This document shows positions 26,871-39,119 of a stretch of DNA of 64,000 bases, one piece after another. Positions within the stretch are counted from its first letter, which is position 1; every line of letters begins with the position of its first letter. A program made the translations under genes and the position numbers. The notes under the pieces are model-generated. The model was not told the DNA's origin. It ran no database searches and saw only the letters and a list, made by a program, of their open reading frames with translations. This stretch comes from Tamarix chinensis (taxonomy: Eukaryota > Streptophyta > Magnoliopsida > Caryophyllales > Tamaricaceae): assembly GCA_030549775.1 (NCBI GenBank), contig CM060177.1, positions 45,286,244 through 45,350,243 of the forward strand, written 5' to 3'.

Positions 26871-28758
26871 TGTATTAGAAAAAAAAATTATATAAAATAA
26901 CATAGGAAAATACCTGGAAAGACATAAAATCAATAATAGCTAATAATTACTGCAAATTGAATCATGGATATAGGATTACTAAGCTGACTTAAAAAAAACA
27001 ATAAGTGAGATCCCAAAATTTTAATTTTAAGCATTTAAATATATATATTTAAACATATTTATTAATTTTAAGCCCATAATTAATTCACTCATAACTATAA
27101 GGTAACTAAATATAAGCTAATAAAATATTGTAGAAATATTATACTAATATCTCTAATAGCTTTTACTAGCGCACATGTTATTAAGACGCATGGAATTAAA
27201 AATAATGTTTCATTAACTTATTATAGTAAATGATTTAATTCTTCTAATCTATTCCAACTTTTTGGATATAAAACTTCATCCAAAAGTTTATGATTCATAT
27301 GCTAGTCATCACTTTTATTTTATAAAGAACCAATTATCAGAACATTTGATATTATTAGAACATAGAACAATTTGTCATTATGATCTCCTTTCAGCTCTTC
27401 ACAAATATGCATAATTAGATATGTTTGTCTAATTGTATTGTCTTGCGGTCTTTAATTCATTGTTAAGTGCTTCAATTTCAATTTTAATTTTACTTAGATA
27501 TGAATTATGGTTTAATTTTGCAACTATAATATAATATTCAATGTTGTTTTAATTTCTTGACAATTGAAATATCTTCAATATTCACCTTTGTAATTCATAC
27601 TATATGCTTCAATGTCTAATCAGATTATCCAGTGATCTCCTTATTTTTCTATTTGTTCGTAGTGAGTATTGCATTTATTTTACGACATTAATCATTCAAG
27701 TATGTATTGTGTAACTAAATTGATTTAACTCTAAGCTCCTTTCTTTTTCACTTTGAATATATATCTATAGCCGGTGGTAGAAAGTACTTTGAGTACGTAG
27801 ATGAAACCACCGTAAGTAACTTAAAAAACTATAATATTTAAGTGTTAAAATGGTGATAAATTTTTTTTAAATATTGTGTGTTTTTATTTTAAATTTGAAA
27901 ACTATCTTTAGGAGGTGGAAGAAATTATTATAAATCTTTTAAAAAACTATTGTATTTGAGTGGTAAAAAAAGAATGATAACAATTTTTTGTAAATATTAT
28001 GTTTTTATATTTCGGCTTAGAAAACTACTTACAGTAAGTGTAGGTGGATAAAATTGCCACAACTCTTTTAAGAAACTACTATTCACGATTTCGCTCTAAT
28101 TTCTTAGGTTAAAAATTTAATTAACATATGTACACTTATTTGTTGTTTAATTATTAGAATTGTTTGAAGAACTATGCCACTTAAAGGAAAGTATATCATA
28201 AGAAACCAAAAGAACAATTAATATATTGAATTACTTGAAAGATTTTGAGATTTATTATCTAATGGACCAATCACAAAAATATTTTAACAATTTTATTTAT
28301 TGTTGCATTTGTTTAAAGATTATTTTCGAAGTTGAAGTTGATAAAGTCTTACATTCGTTTAATTATGTCATAGGAACAATCGAGACTATAACATTAATTA
28401 AAAGATATCTTGTTGAAAATATTAAATTTGAGGGTTTAATTAATACTTTTATCTCAACAAATAAAAGAACAATAACATTTTAATAGTTTTGATTTAAACT
28501 CAATTAAATAAAAAGGATTCCCGTGTATTACTTTTACTGATGTACAAATGTAATATTTTTAAATTATACTCCATTCACATGTAAACATAAGGCACATCAT
28601 TATTTAATAATAAATTCTGGTTATTAATAATTTTTAATATATATTAATAAAAATGATAAAATATAATTAATTATGATTATCATAATTATTTTTTATATTA
28701 TAATATATTATATTTTAAAAAAATTAAATATCAAAATTTGTTATATTTAAATTTATAA
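26871..28758. other. Gene-free AT-rich stretch with a short tandem repeat
   Basis: Anonymous AT-rich DNA up to the Helitron. About two and a half copies of a degenerate 130-140-bp unit occur at 27772-28087, each starting near ggtggwagaaa and containing aaaaaactat...tttaagtg. The 85-codon frame at 28226-28483 has no recognisable domain and is probably chance. Confidence 0.4.
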
Positions 28759-29059
28759 TCTTACTATATATAAAAGAAGAATACATGCAACATTTTTTCC
28801 CGCTCATTTATGTACAGTATACTTGCCAGGTGTCAAAATTACATTCAATCTGACTTTCAATGACAATAGAAGGTCACGTGTCAATTTTTTATACACTTTC
28901 ATTGCTGACATGGGTAACTTCAAAATTTATCTGCTAATTTGTGCTTCCCGCCCAATGCAGCAGTATATTTTGCCATGTGTCCAAATTTAATTTGTTGTGC
29001 AACTCTTGATTGGATAAGTTCAGAATCGACGATCGGATATGTTTGATTGACTTCAAACA

Positions 29060-29366
29060 CTGCTCACTCGGCCTATATATGCATCACAAAAACAAAGTGT
29101 GCTGGTATAGTCGTGAGAATTGCAAGGTAAGTTGGCAGAACCATTTTGGCTTATCAGCATCCGCAGGTAGGCCATTTATTTTGACCAATTTTTAATTATT
29201 TGTATGCATCATTTTTTCATCACAATTTTACCACTACTGAAAGAAAGTTTTCAACCTTTTGTAGATTTTTTTTCCTGAAAAATGTCATATTTACAGTGAT
29301 ATAATTTTTTATCTTATTCGGCAACATAAGTTTTAACTGATATATTTGTGTACCATACAAATAAAG
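29060..29366 (+). promoter_or_regulatory. Putative RPA promoter and 5' leader
   Basis: A TATA-like box (cctatatatgc, about 29070) lies about 300 bp before the RPA start codon. A consensus splice donor (gcaag^gtaagt at 29126) suggests a leader intron ending before 29367. The donor context gtaagttggcag is repeated almost exactly at the donor of RPA exon 1 (29514). Positions are inferred; no transcript evidence is available. Confidence 0.4.
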
Positions 29367-31630
29367 ATGTCAATTTACACAAATCTTAGAGAAATACACC
29401 CTGCCAAAAGCAACTGGTGTGTAAAACTTCGACTGATTAGGCTTTACGATAAGCCTTCTTATGGGAACAAAAACGAATCATACAGTTTAGAATGTGTCTT
29501 TCACGACTGCGAGGTAAGTTGGCAGGCAAATTTTATGTTATTTATTTACATTATTATTTTTAAATATATAAATAAATCTGATAAATTATGTTGCTTGAAT
29601 AAAACAGGATAATAGAGTTCATGCTTCAATTAGAAAATCTCATATTCCATAATATAAAGCAAAACTCATTGAAGGGGAACTATACCATGTCAAGAATTTC
29701 ATAGTGGCAGACAACCAAATGAAAATAAAAACTACTGCATTCAAATATGTGATCTACTTCAACAATTTTACACAATGTAATTTGTCGAAAAATATAGAAG
29801 TATTTCCAACTGTACTATTTAAGTTTGAAACATTTGAAGAATTAGCTACAAGGTCACCAACATGTCATACAGGTACCATCTTGATTTTTATAATTTATAT
29901 ACTACTTACTAATTTGCTTTAACTATCATACTAACAAGTAATTTACTAGCATACATTATTGGAAGAGTTTGCATAGTATACACATTAAGAGAGAAGGAAG
30001 TTTATGGCCAAGTCACAAAATACATGGATTTTGTGCTGGAGGATGAAAAGTAAGATAAGTGTATATGAATACTTGGCCATAGTTATGCTTTTTAAACATT
30101 CATCATTATCAAGTATTTACTTACACATAATTTTTCAGACAAAAAAGAGTACAATGCACACTTTGGGGAGATTATGCTATAGAACTAAGTGACTATGTTT
30201 CACAGTCAAATCCAAACCAGCTTATTATTATTCTCCAATTCTGTCGAATCAGCAAGTTTAATGGTAAAATATATATTTATTTTGTTAGCAATTGTACCTT
30301 ATTCAATTAACATTAACTACACTTAATACTTGCAGATCAAGTCAGACTATCAAACACTTGGAATGTCACAAAATTAATTCTTGATACTACAATGGATGAG
30401 ATTAAAGACTTTGAGAAGAGGAAAATATCTTTCAACACTTATACCCATTAATTACTTTGACAACAATAAAATATGGAAACTAAACTTAATTACCTTTGTA
30501 CAGATTACCTGAATGTGAATCTTCACAAATCACAGTTTGTGAAGAGAGGCAATCATTATCTTCACAAAAAATAACAGAGGAGCTAGCAAGCGAGAGGTCT
30601 ATTTTCAAAACAGTTGAACAACTTCAAGAGAATGAGGTACTTTTAATTTTCTGTAATACGTATAATAGATGTTTCATTAGTAACTAAAATAATGAATTAT
30701 GGTTTAGGTGGGAAAGTTTTGGATCAACGTCAAGGTTGCAGGAATTGAAACAGTAGGAGAATGGTTTTATGTAGTATGTAAGAAATGCCTAAAGAAACTC
30801 AAGCCTATTGGAGACTCTTTCTATTGTGAAAAGTGTATGAAAAATGATAAAGGAAGTCTTAGATACATGCTACAAATTAGAGTTATTGACGGAACAGGAA
30901 ATATCCCACTACTTATGTGGGATAGGGAATGTACACAAATTATAGGTAAATCAGCTCAGCAACTTAGGGAAAGCAATGCAAAGGTAAGTCCTAATTTAAT
31001 ATGATATAAATTGTATCGTTTCAGTTTATGCACACTGTTTTATTCACATTTTGCCTACACAGGAAGATGTTGAATACACAAAGCTTCCAACAAATTTGGA
31101 AAAACTCATAGATGTGAAGGCTCTTTTCTTAGTCCAAGTGAGGGAGAAACAATTAGGAGCATATTCAGTTATAAAGCTAAGTGTGGACGAAGCTTTGGTT
31201 TGCAAATATTATGGACCAAGTTCCTTAGACAGTCAGGTTAGTGTAAAAGATTATTATAATTTCTAATCCTTATTTCAAGGGAAATATTATATAATGAATC
31301 AATTTTAACGAGAATGTGCATTATTTTAGGACTCTGATATGCGATCCAAATTAGAAACTGTAGCTGATGAACAGGTAATAATCCTAACTAAGAATTAATT
31401 ATTGTAGTTAATTATTGATTTGTTTAATAAATATTTTATAACCTGATAATGTATTCTTTATATAGGTGGAATCTCAAACAGATGAAGTTCGCACACCAAA
31501 TCAAGGCACAACATGCAATTCTGAGAGTACAATTGAAGAATTTGGAAAAAGGTGTATGAATGGGGATCATTCCACTAGAGCTCTTAAGAAAAAGAGATCT
31601 AGGGTCAATGTTAAAATAGAGAAAGTTTAG
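29367..31630 (+). pseudogene. Helitron RPA1-like ssDNA-binding protein (disabled)
   Basis: Homologous to replication protein A large subunit as carried by plant Helitrons, where it is thought to bind single-stranded DNA during rolling-circle transposition. Phase-consistent exons: 29367-29513, 29608-29872, 29950-30049, 30139-30263, 30336-30420, 30504-30636, 30708-30983, 31063-31236, 31330-31374, 31466-31630; together 505 codons. Exons 1-2 form the first OB fold (DUF223-like; NWCVKLRLIRLYDKP-style start). Exons 3-5 form the second (VQCTLWGDYAIELSDYV). Exons 7-8 form the third, with a C-x2-C-x12-C-x2-C zinc ribbon (CKKC...YCEKC). The C-terminal tail is basic (KKKRSR). Two lesions: an in-frame TAA at 29650-29652 and loss of the GT donor after exon 5 (GA at 30421). 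All other junctions are GT-AG, so decay is recent. Alternative start sites were not needed. Confidence 0.88.
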
Positions 31631-33030
31631 GCTGGAATAGCAGAGGAGTGAAGTGATGTGACATCAAGTCGATTAACTTTGTTAACTAGCATTTGAAAAT
31701 TTTATTTTATGTTGATGGTACTTAATTGTGATTTGGTTGAGAAACCAAACATAACCTAGATTATTATTGCCTTCAGTATGTAGTAGAAGAAGACAGTTTG
31801 GTATTACTTTTGTTTCAATTATGTATACCTTATTATTATTTCAAATGTTTTATTCTGCGCTTACTATGAATATTATTCCAATCCCTTTAATTACTTTAAG
31901 AAAAAATCCATCATATAATAGATATTTTCATATCTATGCATGATCTTTAATCTTACCTATTATATATGAATAACAAACTTATCATGATTAAGGCGCTATT
32001 ATTATTTCAATTGTTTTATTCGGTCATTACTATGAATATTATCCTAAATTAGATGACACTAGCCACATAGACAATAAAAATCTGCAGCAAATTATAAACA
32101 GAATCATAATTGCGAAGGAAAAAATTTACTACTTTTATATCATAGTTTAATAAAAAAAATTATACATCTGATTGTTATTTCAAAAGTTTTATCGAGTATT
32201 TGTTATGAATATTATCCTAAATTTTATGAAACTCAATGACAAAGGTGTTATAATGAAGAATCATAATATTAAATAAGGTCACAACATAATTGAGCTGAAT
32301 GATTCTTTTATACTTTTTGGAGGCTCAGGATTCGAATTATTCACCATCCAATGATCATAGGCTACTGCCTAACATTCAATTAATTTATAAATGGTGAATT
32401 TTAACTGATTATTCCCTTCAAAAAATCTGCCTCAACTCTTACCGACTGTGGGAAGGGATGAAAATGAATATTTTATCATTTTCGCTTAATAATCAGTTAA
32501 AAATCATCCAATATAAATTTTTTTACAACGATCATCATTGCCTCATTATTATTTCTAAGTCTTAATAAATAGATCCCCTACATCACAAACAAACAGACTA
32601 TAAGAAAATTTACTATGAATCGCCACTATTTTTTTGTTCATAAATCTTAGTGATATTGTATATAGGGCTCAATACATGTTAAAACAACAGTTAGAAATTT
32701 ACACTTGGCTTTTTAGGAACATTAAAATCATTGAGTATCATGATATTACAAAAAAAAAGTACAAGTCTATAATTGCTTACTGTTGTTACATTATATACCA
32801 CAAATTTTTATCATTGCCCCTTTCTTATAGTCAAGTTTGATGGAAGATGGAGATCTTTTTAATAAAGAACTTAGAATAATATTTTTATAACCTGAAATAT
32901 TTTATAAAAAAAAGAAGTAAAAAATTAGTATATTCAGTGGCAAATTAGTATCTACAATATACCAATTTTACTTTCTGAAGCTCAGCATGAAAAGTTTTCC
33001 CTCTTAAATTTCAGTTCAAATATTTTTTAC
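31631..33030. other. Intergenic part of the Helitron
   Basis: AT-rich, no coding region. Holds the RPA 3' flank. The pattern ttattatttcaaatgttttattc...ttactatgaatattattcca near 31830 recurs in variant form near 32000 and 32180, an imperfect 160-180-bp repeat. Confidence 0.5.
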
Positions 33031-33033
33031 TTC

Positions 33034-33276
33034 TTATAAAAACACATACAGCCTACACACGACACTAGGCACATACACAACAAAAATCTGCAGCACAATA
33101 TAAACATGAACACATTCATCTGACTTTCATTCTTCTGAAGTAAGTCATTGCTCAATCTATATTGTCAATTATATTACATTTATTTAGTATGATTATACTA
33201 ATTATTCAATTTACTATTTATCTAACATGCTTTCAGATTGGGTAGAAGAGATAAGTTCCTACACATACAACCAAAT
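33034..33276 (+). promoter_or_regulatory. Putative RepHel promoter and intron-bearing 5' leader
   Basis: A TATA box (cttataaaaacac, about 33034) is followed by a plausible leader, a consensus donor (tctgaa^gtaagt at 33139) and an acceptor (gctttcag^ at 33236). The ATG at 33277 follows 41 bases later. The layout supports a first coding exon here, far upstream of the RepHel body. Inferred from motifs only. Confidence 0.45.
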
Positions 33277-33340
33277 ATGAGGAAATTAACATCATCAACT
33301 ACAATAACAGGAAAAAGATCAAGAGATTATGTATCAACAG
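33277..33340 (+). CDS. Candidate first coding exon of RepHel
   Basis: ATG followed by 21 codons (MRKLTSSTTITGKRSRDYVS and T) and one extra base, ending at a consensus donor (acag^gtactt). The phase fits exactly the two-base remainder at the start of the next candidate exon (39120), giving an in-frame G-N-L-N-M-I-G-T-K-S continuation. A basic, Ser/Thr-rich N-terminus is usual for plant Helitron helicases. If right, the intron between is 5,779 bp and contains three tandem arrays. Alternatively RepHel starts at the ATG at 39131, inside the next exon. Confidence 0.5.
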
Positions 33341-33439
33341 GTACTTCAGTAAAGAATTAATAATATTCTATTGTAAATAATTATGTTATCATCTTTATTT
33401 CAGCTATTGTGATAGCAAGGTTATAGATAATTATCCACA

Positions 33440-34030
33440 TTTGCCACTAAAAAAACATTAGATGTGACAGAACAGAGGCAATTATAGCACTTTTTAGCAC
33501 TTTAGAGATAAACACATAGCATACCAAATAGAATTAGAGATAAACACATAGCATACCAAATAGAATTAATTTACAATTTGCAACTAACATTAAGATTAGG
33601 TGTGATATAACCGAAGCAATTATATCACTTTATAGCACTTTATAGATAAACAGACATCATACCAGATAGCAAGTGAATTAATTTACAATTTGCAACTAAC
33701 ACTAACATTAGGTGTGATATAACAGAGGGAATTACAACACTTTATACCAATTTAAAGATAAACACACAGCATAGCAAATAGCAAGTATATTAATTTACAA
33801 TTTGCAACTAACAATAACATTAGGTGTGACATAGCAGGGGCAATTACAGCACTTTATAGCACTTTAGAAATAAACACACACATCATACCAAATAGCAAGT
33901 AAATTAATTTACAATTTGCAACTACCAGTAACATTAGGTGTGACATAACAGAGGCAATTACAGCACTTTATAGCACTTTATAGATAAATATATAGCATAC
34001 CAAAAAACTAAGTAAATTAAATTATAAATG
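33440..34030. repeat. About 120-bp tandem repeat in the Helitron, about 5 copies
   Basis: The unit contains attaatttacaatttgcaact, then acattaggtgtgayataac, then a block like agaggcaattacagcacttt, then agataaacacatagcatacc. It recurs about every 118-125 bp. An extra partial duplication of the aaacacatagcataccaaat block sits at 33509-33567. Copies are highly similar. It lies in the proposed first intron of RepHel. Confidence 0.85.
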
Positions 34031-34729
34031 TGATATGTGAGAAAGATGTCTGTATACTTTTACCGTTGTCAATTTATGAAGAATCGCAGTACCTACATTA
34101 AAATTAAATCCAATATTTTAGTAAGATAATCAAGAATATATATTAATAAACACAAAATCTAAATATTGTGAGTACTCACTATAATAATGTCGAAGTCCAA
34201 ATAAGAAACTATGTATCAACTTACCTGCAGAAACATTATATATACATATCATAAATATCATAACAGGAACATATATACGTATTGAAAACAACATAGCAAA
34301 TAGCAGAAAAAGGAATAATTAATTTTCAATGGTCATTCTTTTTCCAAAACCATATAATTAATAAGCAGAAATAAAAATAATTTGCTATTATATCATAAGT
34401 ATGTTATTAAACCATGGACAAATAAATTAATGATCAGAAGGTCAAATAAATTCGAACACCCAATGATCTCTGAGATCTGTTTGTTTCCATATTAAACCAA
34501 CAGATGGGATCTGAAACATAAAAAGTCAAAATTTGATTATTATTATTATTGAAATTATTACAGAACTGAAAATATGTCAAGCATAAGTCACGATACTAAA
34601 CCAGAAAAATTATTCACCTAATATCGAATGGGACAGACAAACTGATGATAACAAATACTAAAAACAAAATCTAATGGGATTGAACATAAGAAAAAAAAAG
34701 ACTAAAAAATGAGTTTGAAAATCCATATT

Positions 34730-35720
34730 TTTGTTATTTGTCTCTGTTGACTTTCAATAAGTTTTTAAAGCAACATATCATATGTAAAGAGAGCAGCAGA
34801 TGATAAGTTTGAATACCACAATTTTTGGGATTCGTGTGTGTCCACTTTCAATCTCTTTTGAAAGCAACAAAAAAATTGCAGAGAATATCATAAGGTTTTT
34901 TACTTAAAAATTAAGAAAAAATATTGCTCGACCAAAAAAAAACTTCAGATTCATGTTAATAATAGAAATGATATCAACTTTAGCCTATTTTATCTTAGAT
35001 CTGTGTGTTCGCTTCCGAAAATAATAGATCTGAAATAGAGAACAGGTGGGACTCAACGTAAAACGACAAATCTTTATTTCCTTTACATACAAAAGATGAA
35101 ATAATATATGCAACTTATTTAACAAAAAAAATCAACTACTCTAAAAAATACAGATATGAGTTCGAATACCCAGATTTGTTGGCTTTATTTGTGTCGACTT
35201 TCAAAAACTTACGAAAGGGACAAATAAAATTGCAGAGAGAAACAGAAGGAATTATACTTAAGAATTACAAAAAAATCTTCCTCGAAAAAAATAATATTTA
35301 GATCTATGTTACTAATACAAATGATATCAACTTTAGCTTCTTTTATCTTAGATCTATGTTTTCGCTCGCGAAAGTAACATATCTGAAATAGAGAACAGAT
35401 GTGCCTCAACGTAAAACGCGGATCTTTGTTGGTTTTACATACAAAAGATGAAACAATAGATGCAAGTTATTTAATAAAAAAAAATGAAATGAACAAGTCT
35501 GAAAAATACAAGTATGAGTTCGAATGCCCAGATTTGTCGACTTTGTTTGTGTCGGCTTTCAAAAATTTACGAAAGCGACATATACAATCGCAGAAAGAAA
35601 CAGAAGGAATTATACTTAAGAATTACGAAAAAATATCTTCAACGTTATCATATTTTATCTTAGATATGTCTCTTGCTTCCGAAAGGAACAGATCTGAAAA
35701 ATATACCAAGATTTAAGTCA
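34730..35720. repeat. About 355-bp tandem triplication in the Helitron
   Basis: Three head-to-tail copies, the first more diverged. The anchor atgatatcaactttag occurs near 34968 and 35318; atctgaaatagagaacag near 35029 and 35381; agttcgaat-cccagatttg near 35159 and 35518. Copies two and three are closely similar. The frames at 35209-35409 (minus) and 35399-35716 (plus) lie within the repeat and have no known domain. Confidence 0.85.
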
Positions 35721-35779
35721 ACATAAAAGATAAACAAATAGACAACAATATACGTTCGAAAAAATTGGCGTAAATTAAA

Positions 35780-36320
35780 AAATTACCTAAAATACCCAAA
35801 TTTCTCTATATTGAATGTTCTCTTTCGAGAGCAAAAGATACAACACCTGAAGAGAACCGGATGGGTATTTTAGGAGCACTAAACCACATAATATGCACCC
35901 ACCAGATCTAACTAAAAATAAGAAATTTTTGAAATCTGTACTCATAAACCCACAACATTGAACAGAAATCATTCTGAGTATATAGTATAACCGACAGAAA
36001 AATCAAAAGTTGCACACTTTTGATTCGGATTTTCTATAATACATAGAAATCACAGATCTAATCTTCGCAAACAAATTTTTTTTCGAAACATCATAAAACT
36101 GGAACTGAAATTAAAGTACGATATTAGAAGGGAAATCATAGGTAATACAGATCTAGAGTGTAAGTTTCGAAAATTTCTTTCTTCATGAAAGATACAGACA
36201 TATCGGAAAAATTGAAGATAGGAGAGAATAGAGAGTTGAGAGGAGAGAGGAGAGAGCTGCGCCGTAGGGTGGGTTGGAGAATTCTCCAGAAACCCTACCT
36301 GCTTTTAGTATTTGATGAAA
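35780..36320 (-). other. Minus-strand leader-like segment, possible captured gene 5' end
   Basis: At 36200-36310 the otherwise AT-rich Helitron has a GC-richer block that, read on the minus strand, looks like a plant 5' leader: ...aaccctacggcgcagctctc, then a long CT-rich tract (ctctcctctctcctctcaac). Downstream on the minus strand are gatctg/gattt-rich sequence and a 61-codon frame (35787-35972) with no recognised domain. Helitrons often capture host gene fragments. No homologous gene could be named, and the frame may be chance. Confidence 0.3.
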
Positions 36321-36620
36321 GAAAGTTACAAAACGAATGGTGCAGATTACAATAGCATTAAACGGACATTTAGGATTAGGTTATGAAAGTAGGGTTTCAT
36401 TTATCCGTCGTGACATTGGGGAAAATACAACGGTAATAGGCAATGAAATGAAAGGGAGGGTGGGGATTAAATAAGTAAAACGGACGATTAGGATTTACCA
36501 AGTAAAAATGCACAGTTAGATTAAATAGGCTTATATTATCTTTAACATAATTTTTTTATTTATTTTGATCCTTATAAACAAATGTTTGAGATGCTTAAAT
36601 TTTGCATATTCAATGCTTAT

Positions 36621-39080
36621 AACTTCATAATTAATTAATAAATACATAATTGAGAATAAAATAATATTCTGTACTTTTATTTAAAGCTATGTATTAACAT
36701 TAATTTTTTGAAATGAAAAAATTATATAATGATTTAAACAAATATAAAATTCCTACTTAAAATTGGGAAATTTTGTTTTGATGAAAGTATAACTATTTGA
36801 ATATAGTTGCATAATATTAGTATGGACTATTTAATTGGTTATAAAGTATGTTAATCTTTTTTAAGAAGACTAAATTGCTATTATTGTTTACATTATAAAT
36901 TAAGAACATATTGTTCATGATCAATTACTATGAGAATTCAAAAAAAATGTTTCTAAGGAAACACTATAAAAATCCTATTAACTATTAGGAGATATCATAA
37001 TTAATTAATACATACATAATTGACAATAAAATAAAATTCTAAAATTCTTTAAATAAATATAAATCGACAAAAATTTTTTTATTAGTATTAAACATGTAAT
37101 TGGTTATAAACTATATTAATTTAGTTTAAGAAGACTAAATTGATATTATTATTTACATTATAAATTATAAACATATTGTTGTTTATCAATTACTATGAGA
37201 CTTTAAAAAAATTGTTCTTAGGGAAAAACTAAAAATCCTATTAATTATTAGGAGATATCATAATGAATTAATACATACATAATTGACAATAAAATAATAT
37301 TCTGAAATTTTATTCAAAAATATATATTCACAATATTTTTTTGAAATGAAAAAATTATATAATGCTTTAAACAAATATAAACTTCCTACTTAAAATTGGA
37401 AAATTTTGTTTTCATGAAAGTATAACTATTTTAATATAGTTGCTTAATATTAGTATGAAATATTTAATTTGTTATAAAGTAAATTAATCTATTTTAAGAA
37501 GACTAAATTGTAATTATTGTTTACATTATAAATTATAAACATATTTTTGTTTATCAATTACTACGAGAGTTTTTTAAAATTATTCTTAGGGAAAGGCTAA
37601 AAATCCTATTAATTATTAGGAGATATCATAATGAATTAATACATACATAATTGACAATAAAATAATATTCTGAAATTTTATTCAAAAATATATATTTACA
37701 ATATTTTTTTGAAATGAAAAAATTATATAATGCTTTAAACAAATATAAACTTCCTACTTAAAATTGGAAAATTTTGTTTTCATGAAAGTATAACTATTTG
37801 AATATAGTTGCTTAATATTAGTATGAAATATTTAATTCGTTATAAAGTATATTAATCTATTTTAAGAAGACTAAATTGTTATTATTGTTTACATTATAAA
37901 TTATAAACATATTTTTGTTTATCAAGTACTACGAGAGTTTTTTAAAATTGTTCTTAGGGAATGACTAAAAATCCTATTAATTATTAGGAGATATCATAAT
38001 GAATTAATACATACATAATTGACAATAAAATAATATTCTAAAATTTTATTCAAAAATATATATTCACATTATTTTTTTGAAATGAAAAAATTATATAATG
38101 TTTTAAACAAATATAAACTTCCTACTTAAAATGGAAAATTTTGTTATTATAAAAGTATAACTATTTGAATATAGTTGCGTAATATTAGTATGAAATAATT
38201 AATTCCTTAACAAGTATATTAATCTATTTTAAGAAGACTAAATTGTCATTATTGTTTACATTATAAATTAAAAACATATTGGTGTTGATCAATTACTACG
38301 AGACTTCAAAAAAATTGTTCTTAAGGAAACACTAAAAAATCTAATTAAATATTACAAGATATCATAATGAATTAATACATACATAATTGAGAAAAAATTA
38401 ATATTCTCAATTTTTTTAAAAATATATATTGACATCAATTTTTTTAAATGAAAATAATTATATAATGATTTAAACAAATATATACTTCCTACTTAAAATT
38501 TGAAAATTTTATTTTTATGAAAGCATAACTGTTTGAATATATTTGCATAATATTAGTATGAAATATTTACTTCTTTATAAAGTATATTAATCTATTTTAA
38601 GAAGGCTAAACTGTTATTAGTTTTTTACATTATAAATTAAGAACATGTTGTTGTTTATCAATTACTACAAGACTTAAAAAAAATGTTCTTAGGGAAGCAA
38701 TAAAAATTCCTATTAAATATTAAGAGATATCATAATTAATTAATAAATACGTAATTAACAATAAAATAATCTTCTTTAAATTTAAACAAAAATATATATT
38801 GACATTAAAATTTTGAAATGAAAAAATTATATAATGATTTTAAGAAATATAAACTTCCTACTTAAAATTGGAAAATTTTGTTTTTATGAAACTATAACTA
38901 TTTGAATATAGTCGCGTAATATTAGTATGAAATATTTAATTGGTTATAAAGTATATTAATCTATCTTAACAAGACTATATTATTATTATTGTTTACATTA
39001 TAAATTAAGAACATATTGACAATAAAATAATATTCTTTAAAATTTTTAAAAAATATATATTAACATTAATTTTTTGAATT
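36621..39080. repeat. 368-bp satellite-like tandem array in the Helitron
   Basis: The anchor aagaagactaaattg occurs at about 36863, 37128, 37496, 37864, 38231 and 38599, and as a variant at 38968. A second anchor (gatatcataatgaattaat) occurs at about 37254, 37621, 37989 and 38358. Spacing is 367-369 bp except for one shortened unit of about 265 bp (second copy), giving about 6.7 copies. Central copies are nearly identical; outer copies diverge, the usual pattern of unequal exchange. The last unit has a deletion near 39015. The array ends about 40 bp before the first downstream RepHel exon. Confidence 0.95.
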
Positions 39081-39119
39081 GATAAATGATTGGTACAATT
39101 GTTATTTTTTTGTATGCAG

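Noticed and set aside
28226..28483. 85-codon frame just upstream of the Helitron
   Set aside because: AT-rich, no motif, no supporting splice or promoter signals; chance is likely.
29010..29195. 61-codon frame before the RPA gene
   Set aside because: No RPA similarity; it contains the TATA box and a leader splice donor, so it is probably non-coding.
35399..35716. 105-codon frame in the Helitron
   Set aside because: Lies within the 355-bp triplication and is not conserved as an open frame in the other copies.
33440..39080. CRISPR-like regular repeats
   Set aside because: Units of 120-368 bp are contiguous tandem repeats without unique spacers, in a plant genome.
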